Position numbers and translations under genes: made by a program
Shown here: positions 59,675-64,000 of the stretch, piece after piece
Layout: every line of letters starts with the position of its first letter
How positions within the stretch are numbered: position 1 is the first letter of the stretch
Assembly (NCBI GenBank): GCA_014802015.1
Contig: JAAVDB010000011.1
Location: 16,159-80,158 of the forward strand
Reading direction: 5' to 3'
Source of the DNA: Bacteroides sp.
GTDB taxonomy: Bacteria > Bacteroidota > Bacteroidia > Bacteroidales > Muribaculaceae
Length of the DNA: 64,000 nucleotides
The notes under the pieces: model-generated
Database searches by the model: none
Told to the model about the DNA's origin: nothing
The model's input: only the letters and a program-made list of their open reading frames with translations

Positions 59675-60916
59675 GTGAACCGCAAGGATTTTGAGATAAT
59701 GGCCCCCGTGGGGTCGTACGAATCACTTCACGCAGCCATCGAGGCCGGAGCCGACGCCGTGTACTTCGGTGTCGAAGGCCTCAACATGCGTGCCCGCTCA
59801 TCGGTCAACTTCACCCTCGACGACCTGCGCCGCATCGCCGCCATCTGTGACGAGGCCGGCGTCAAGAGCTATCTCACCGTCAACACCATAATATATAATG
59901 ATGAGATAGCCAAATGCCACGCCGTGATCGACGCCGTCAGGGAGTCAGGCATCTCGGCCATAATCGCCAGCGACATCGCCGCAATCAGTTACGCCCGCAG
60001 CATCGGCGTGGAGGTACACATATCCACTCAGGTGAATGTCAGCAACATCGAGGCTGTACGATTCTATTCTCAATGGGCCGACGTGATGGTGCTGGCCCGC
60101 GAGCTATCGCTCGAACAGGTCACCGAGATACACGAAGCCATCATCCGCGACAACATCCGCGGACCGCGCGGCGAACTCATCCGGCTCGAAATGTTCTGTC
60201 ACGGCGCACTATGCATGGCCGTGTCAGGCAAATGCTACCTGAGTCTGCATGAGATGAATTCAAGCGCCAACCGCGGGGCATGCACACAGATATGCCGTCG
60301 GGGCTATCGTGTCACCGACGTCGAGACCGGCGACGAACTCACAGTCGAGAACAAATACATCATGTCGCCCAAGGACCTCAAGACCATCCACTTCCTCAAT
60401 AAAATGATCGATGCGGGAGTCACGGTGTTCAAGATCGAAGGCAGGGCACGCGGCCCCGAGTATGTGGCACTGACCGTGCGCGCCTATTCCGAGGCCATCC
60501 AGGCTATATGTGACGGCACATACTCCGACGACATGATACACCGCTGGGACGAATCGCTGTCAAAGGTCTTCAACCGCGGATTCTGGGACGGTTACTATAT
60601 GGGACAGCGACTCGGTGAATGGTCGTCAAAATACGGTTCGTCCGCCACAAAGGTCAAGCGCTATATAGCCAAAGGCGTGCGTTACTTCCCCAAACTCGGC
60701 GTAGGCGAGTTTCTCATGGAGGCCGGCGAGCTTCATCCCGGCGATGAAATCGTAATCACCGGCACCGACACCGGCGCCATAATCATGACCGTCGACGAGT
60801 TGCGTCTCGAATATGATCCCGTACCCGTCGTGAAGAAGGGTGACAGTTTCTCACTCAAGGTCCCCCGTAAGATCCGCCCCTCCGACCGCATGTATCTGTG
60901 GGAGGATGTAAAATAA
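59675..60916 (+). CDS. Peptidase U32 family protein (tRNA hydroxylation TrhP-type)
   Basis: 413 aa with a GTG start (VNRKDFEIMAP); this start gives the family-typical spacing to MAPVGSYESLHAAI. Motifs: GADAVYFGVEGLNMRARS, HISTQVNVSN, MEMFCHGALCMAVSGKCYLSL and NRGACTQICRRGY with the conserved Cys set expected to bind an Fe-S cluster. The family includes TrhP, which takes part in tRNA uridine 5-hydroxylation, and RlhA; protease activity is not supported for this group. Whether it pairs with TrhO is not visible here. Confidence 0.9.
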   Translation: MNRKDFEIMAPVGSYESLHAAIEAGADAVYFGVEGLNMRARSSVNFTLDDLRRIAAICDEAGVKSYLTVNTIIYNDEIAKCHAVIDAVRESGISAIIASDIAAISYARSIGVEVHISTQVNVSNIEAVRFYSQWADVMVLARELSLEQVTEIHEAIIRDNIRGPRGELIRLEMFCHGALCMAVSGKCYLSLHEMNSSANRGACTQICRRGYRVTDVETGDELTVENKYIMSPKDLKTIHFLNKMIDAGVTVFKIEGRARGPEYVALTVRAYSEAIQAICDGTYSDDMIHRWDESLSKVFNRGFWDGYYMGQRLGEWSSKYGSSATKVKRYIAKGVRYFPKLGVGEFLMEAGELHPGDEIVITGTDTGAIIMTVDELRLEYDPVPVVKKGDSFSLKVPRKIRPSDRMYLWEDVK

Positions 60917-60945
60917 TCCTGCCACGGTCAACGTTATAATAGATA

Positions 60946-62478
60946 ATGACGACCGATACTGTATCAAATAACAAACGGATTGCCAGGAACACATTATATA
61001 TGTACCTGCGCATGGGTGTCACGATGATAGTGCAACTCTATACATCGCGCATCGTCCTTGACACGCTCGGCATAGACAATTACGGCATCTACAACATCGT
61101 CGCCTCGGTGATCATCATGTTCACCTTCGTGAGCGGACCGCTCTCATCGGCGACACAGAGATTTTTCAACTTCGAGCTGGGACGGCCCGGCGGGGGCGAT
61201 ATATGCAAGCTGTTCAACATCTCGCTGATAGCCTATCTCGCACTGACCGCGCTGCTGCTGATTGTGATCGAGACCGTCGGCGGATGGTATGTCGCCAACA
61301 GGCTCAACGTGCCGCCTGACAGAGTCTCGGATGCCGTCTGGGTATTTCATCTGTCGGTCATATCGCTCGTATTCTCCCTACTCAACACCCCCTTCGTATC
61401 GCTCATCCTCGCACACGAGAGGATGGATTTCTACGCCTACATGAGCGTGGCCGAAGTGCTCTTCAAGCTTGCCAACGCCTACTCGCTCGTATACTTCGCG
61501 GGTGACCGTCTGAAGCTTTACGCAGTCAATCAGCTGGCCATCGGCATCATCGTCGGCATCAGCATCATCATATACTGTCACCGCAAGTTTCGCTACGTGC
61601 GCATCCGCCGTGTATGGGACAAACAGATATTCAAGTCACTGCTGTCATTTTCGGGATGGACACTGCTCAGTTCAGTCACCACCATGGGAGCCACAAGCGG
61701 TGTCAACGTGCTGCTCAACTCGTTCTTCGGCGTCGCGGTCAACTCGGCTATGGGCATAGCCACACAGGTGAGCACGGCCATCAATCAGTTTGTCACAAAC
61801 TTTCAGATAGCGTTCAACCCGCAGATAGTCAAATACTGCTCGGCCGGGCTTATCGACCAGATGCAGTCGCTGGCCTATCGTGCCGCCAAGATCTCCTATC
61901 TGCTGCTGCTCATGCTCGTGTGTCCGTTATTCTTCAACATCGACTTCGTGCTGGGAATCTGGCTCAAGGATGTGCCCCCCTACACCGGCGCCCTCTGTCT
62001 CGGTCTTATAGCATGGTCGCTGCTCGAATCACTGATGGCCCCGCTCTGGACATCGGTCACGGCTACCGGCAAGGTCAAGGTCTATCACATCACGATGAGC
62101 ATCATCATCGCATTTGTGTTCCTTATGTCATGGGCATGCCTGGCCGCAGGCTTCTCACCCGTATCGGTGGTTGTGGTCAAATGCCTCATCGACGTCGTAC
62201 TCATCGCTACACGACTGCTGTTCGCACACCGGCTGATAGGCTTCTCGATACGCGCATACATGTCAGATGTGATCTCGCCCGTTGTATCGGTAACCCTGCT
62301 GATCGGCTGTATCGTCTGCGCCGCCGACATGCTTCCGCTCGAAGGCTGGTCAAAACTCATCACATCCTATAGTATAGATATGCTGCTCATCATGCCAATG
62401 ATATACTTCTTAGCGTTCAACCGTGACGAACGGGCAGCCATCACAGGCATGATACGCAAGAAACTACAGATAGCCTGA
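60946..62478 (+). CDS. Polysaccharide flippase (Wzx/MATE-like)
   Basis: 510 aa with about 14 hydrophobic helices. IARNTLYMYLRMGVTMIVQLYTSRIVLDTLGIDNYGIYNIVASVI is the typical start of lipopolysaccharide/O-antigen exporters of the MVF-MATE superfamily. It moves lipid-linked sugar units across the inner membrane. The next two genes (cytidylyltransferase and SDR) fit a capsule or teichoic-like glycan locus that continues beyond the window. Confidence 0.92.
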   Translation: MTTDTVSNNKRIARNTLYMYLRMGVTMIVQLYTSRIVLDTLGIDNYGIYNIVASVIIMFTFVSGPLSSATQRFFNFELGRPGGGDICKLFNISLIAYLALTALLLIVIETVGGWYVANRLNVPPDRVSDAVWVFHLSVISLVFSLLNTPFVSLILAHERMDFYAYMSVAEVLFKLANAYSLVYFAGDRLKLYAVNQLAIGIIVGISIIIYCHRKFRYVRIRRVWDKQIFKSLLSFSGWTLLSSVTTMGATSGVNVLLNSFFGVAVNSAMGIATQVSTAINQFVTNFQIAFNPQIVKYCSAGLIDQMQSLAYRAAKISYLLLLMLVCPLFFNIDFVLGIWLKDVPPYTGALCLGLIAWSLLESLMAPLWTSVTATGKVKVYHITMSIIIAFVFLMSWACLAAGFSPVSVVVVKCLIDVVLIATRLLFAHRLIGFSIRAYMSDVISPVVSVTLLIGCIVCAADMLPLEGWSKLITSYSIDMLLIMPMIYFLAFNRDERAAITGMIRKKLQIA

Positions 62479-62518
62479 GCGCATAATCATTAATCACACG
62501 ACATCCGTATCACATTAT

Positions 62519-63244
62519 ATGAATCTGGCCGTAATCTTTGCCGGCGGTGTAGGCAAACGCATGAACAACAATTCGCGTCCCAAGCAGTTTCTCGAACTCA
62601 ACGGGAAACCGATCATCATATACACCCTTGAACTCTTCGACGCTCACCCGCAGATCGACGGCATAATCGTGGCATGCGTGGAGGGATGGATACCGTTTCT
62701 CGAACGCTACATACGCCAGTTCGGACTGACCAAAGTGGTCGGCATCGTGCCGGGAGGCGCCTCGGGTCAGGCATCAATCTACAACGGTCTGTGCGAGGCC
62801 GAGCGATACGCCGCCGGACATGAGGATGACACGATAGTGCTGATACATGACGGCGTGAGGCCGCTCATCAACGAGCAGACCATCACCGACAACATCGCCA
62901 AAGCCCGCCGGTCAGGCAGCTGCATCACCTGCATCCCCGCCATCGAGACATTTGTCGTGAACATGCCCGACGGCACGCATTCCATCCCCGCACGTGAGGA
63001 TTCGCTGATAGCCCGCGCGCCTCAGACATTCCGTCTCACCGACATTCTCACGGCCCACCGCAAGGCCATCGGCGAGGGGCACAACGACTTCATCGACAGC
63101 TGTACGATGATGCACCACTACGGATATGACCTGACGATGACCATAGGGCCGTCGGAAAATATTAAGATCACAACCCCCTCTGACTTCTTTGTGTTCCGAG
63201 CCATGATCGCAGCCAAAGAAAACGAGATAATTTTCGGCATCTGA
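62519..63244 (+). CDS. TarI/IspD-family cytidylyltransferase
   Basis: 241 aa. VIFAGGVGKRMNN and RPKQFLELNGKPII form the nucleotidyltransferase P-loop-like signature; VLIHDGVRPLI is the Mg-binding HDGVRPL motif. IspD (MEP pathway) and TarI (ribitol-5-phosphate) share this fold. The location between a flippase and an SDR-type dehydratase favours a CDP-alditol or CDP-sugar role in polysaccharide over isoprenoid synthesis. Which substrate is undecided. Confidence 0.85.
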   Translation: MNLAVIFAGGVGKRMNNNSRPKQFLELNGKPIIIYTLELFDAHPQIDGIIVACVEGWIPFLERYIRQFGLTKVVGIVPGGASGQASIYNGLCEAERYAAGHEDDTIVLIHDGVRPLINEQTITDNIAKARRSGSCITCIPAIETFVVNMPDGTHSIPAREDSLIARAPQTFRLTDILTAHRKAIGEGHNDFIDSCTMMHHYGYDLTMTIGPSENIKITTPSDFFVFRAMIAAKENEIIFGI

Positions 63245-63245
63245 T

Positions 63246-64000
63246 ATGATAAGCCTGTCCACACCTGTAGTCACTAAGGATATGCAGGAGATCTGCTGTC
63301 GGATTCCCGTCAGCGAGTTCGACGGCAAGACGGTACTCGTCACCGGGGCCAACTCCATGCTCGGCACGTATACGGCATATTCGTTCCTGCACATGGCGGA
63401 GCATGAGGGCATCCGCGTAAAGACCGTCGTGCTGACACGCTCCATCGACCGCACGCGCGAGCTGTACCGTGAATCGCTCGACCGTCCATGTTTCGACATT
63501 ATATCCGGCGACATCACCCGGCCGATCGATTACGACGGACCGGTGGACTATATATTCCACTTCGCAGGCAACGCCTCACCCCGCGCCATCAATACCGATC
63601 CTGTAGGCATACTCCGCAGCAACCTCACAGGCACATTCAACGTCATGGACTTCGCACGCGTTAAAGGGGCAAAGGTCATCTTCGCCTCCACCCGCGAGGT
63701 CTACGGCGCTTCGGACGAGCAATCACTGTCCGAGAGCTCGTTCGGCCGACTTGATCCGATGGACAACCGTTCATGCTATCCCGAGAGCAAACGTGCGGCC
63801 GAGAGCATACTGCGCGCGTTCCATCTGCAATACGGCGTCGAGTGCGTGAGCGCACGCATAGCCCACTGTTACGGTCCGGGCATGAAGACCGACAACGACG
63901 GACGCGTGATGGCCGACTTTATCGGCGACGCTGTCAACGGGCGTGACATCACGCTCAACAGCGCCGGTGATGCGGTCAGAGCGTTCTGCTACCTGTCCGA
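63246..64000 (+). CDS. Extended SDR, NAD-dependent sugar epimerase/dehydratase, 3'-truncated
   Basis: Absent from the ORF track because it runs off the window. ATG at 63246, 2 nt after the cytidylyltransferase stop; about 251 codons are visible. FDGKTVLVTGANSMLGTY (Rossmann GxxxxxG), YIFHFAGNASPRA, IFASTREVYG, and CYPESKRAAES (YxxxK-type active site) are seen. It is close to UDP-glucuronate decarboxylase/dTDP-glucose dehydratase-like enzymes; partner to the adjacent TarI-like gene. Confidence 0.9.
   Translation, partial: MISLSTPVVTKDMQEICCRIPVSEFDGKTVLVTGANSMLGTYTAYSFLHMAEHEGIRVKTVVLTRSIDRTRELYRESLDRPCFDIISGDITRPIDYDGPVDYIFHFAGNASPRAINTDPVGILRSNLTGTFNVMDFARVKGAKVIFASTREVYGASDEQSLSESSFGRLDPMDNRSCYPESKRAAESILRAFHLQYGVECVSARIAHCYGPGMKTDNDGRVMADFIGDAVNGRDITLNSAGDAVRAFCYLS

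Noticed and set aside
1-64000. tRNA or rRNA genes, CRISPR arrays, transposases, phage genes
   Set aside because: None seen in any intergenic stretch or frame; all longer gaps were read on both strands.

Overview
The window reads as a chromosome segment of a Bacteroidales bacterium, most likely a gut Muribaculaceae-type organism. The evidence: nearly every convincing promoter carries the Bacteroidota core TAnnTTTG with an upstream TTG/TTTG about 19-21 nt away; ribosome-binding sites are AT-rich rather than GGAGG; and many genes belong to Bacteroidota-typical families (PCMD domain, DUF4294, DUF4886, DUF3943, POT pairs, the alternative GlmU-like protein, NhaD, AAA_14/DUF4143 ATPase). Species assignment is inference. 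I saw no rRNA, tRNA, CRISPR array, transposase or phage structural gene.

Layout. 1-2.9 kb: hexuronate operon (uxaC, cut at its 5' end, then a hexuronate-type MFS transporter). 3.1-7.3 kb: a 57-aa 2[4Fe-4S] ferredoxin missed by the ORF track, gdhA, nhaD and a lipoprotein. 7.3-9.8 kb: AT-rich accessory island with a small 2-TM protein, overlapping fold-back repeats, a GIY-YIG-like protein and a class III nucleotide-cyclase-like protein. 9.9-12.9 kb: gpmI and a tandem-ATPase ABC protein. 13-16.9 kb: envelope operon (PCMD protein, BamA/TamA-like barrel, phosphoethanolamine transferase), overlapping tail-to-tail with a GH51 arabinofuranosidase. 18.9-21.5 kb: a MITE-like element, an AAA_14/DUF4143 ATPase with duplicated start-region repeats, and a DUF3943 protein. 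21.7-25.5 kb: a membrane histidine-kinase homologue that has lost its phospho-accepting His, then cinA-tsaD. 26-32 kb: small XRE regulator, a 1112-aa coiled-coil surface lipoprotein and a DUF4886 lipoprotein. 32.1-33.8 kb: OmpA-like lipoprotein, 51-aa membrane protein and a helical hypothetical. 33.8-38.6 kb: two POT peptide transporters and two surface-glycan genes. 38.6-42.1 kb: TonB-dependent receptor and lipoprotein. 42.3-48 kb: nadB, DUF4294, an unexplained 500-nt gap, rsmA, mgtE. 48-57 kb: GH3 enzyme, MNT nucleotidyltransferase with an internally deleted HepT remnant, a divergent DXS-like enzyme, the second MITE copy, and a pectin pair (GH105, GH28). 57.3-64 kb: GlmU-like protein, aminotransferase, U32 peptidase family protein, and a surface-polysaccharide cluster (flippase, TarI/IspD-like cytidylyltransferase, SDR epimerase cut at the window end).

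Functionally this is a plant- and host-glycan degrader: uronate catabolism, GH51/GH3 hemicellulose enzymes and GH105/GH28 pectin enzymes sit beside envelope and polysaccharide genes, but no SusCD pair is visible. The non-routine material is concentrated in the 7.9-9.8 kb island, the two 34-bp-TIR palindromic elements that both abut stop codons, the degraded MNT/HEPN module, the pseudokinase and the DXS paralogue with altered active-site motifs.
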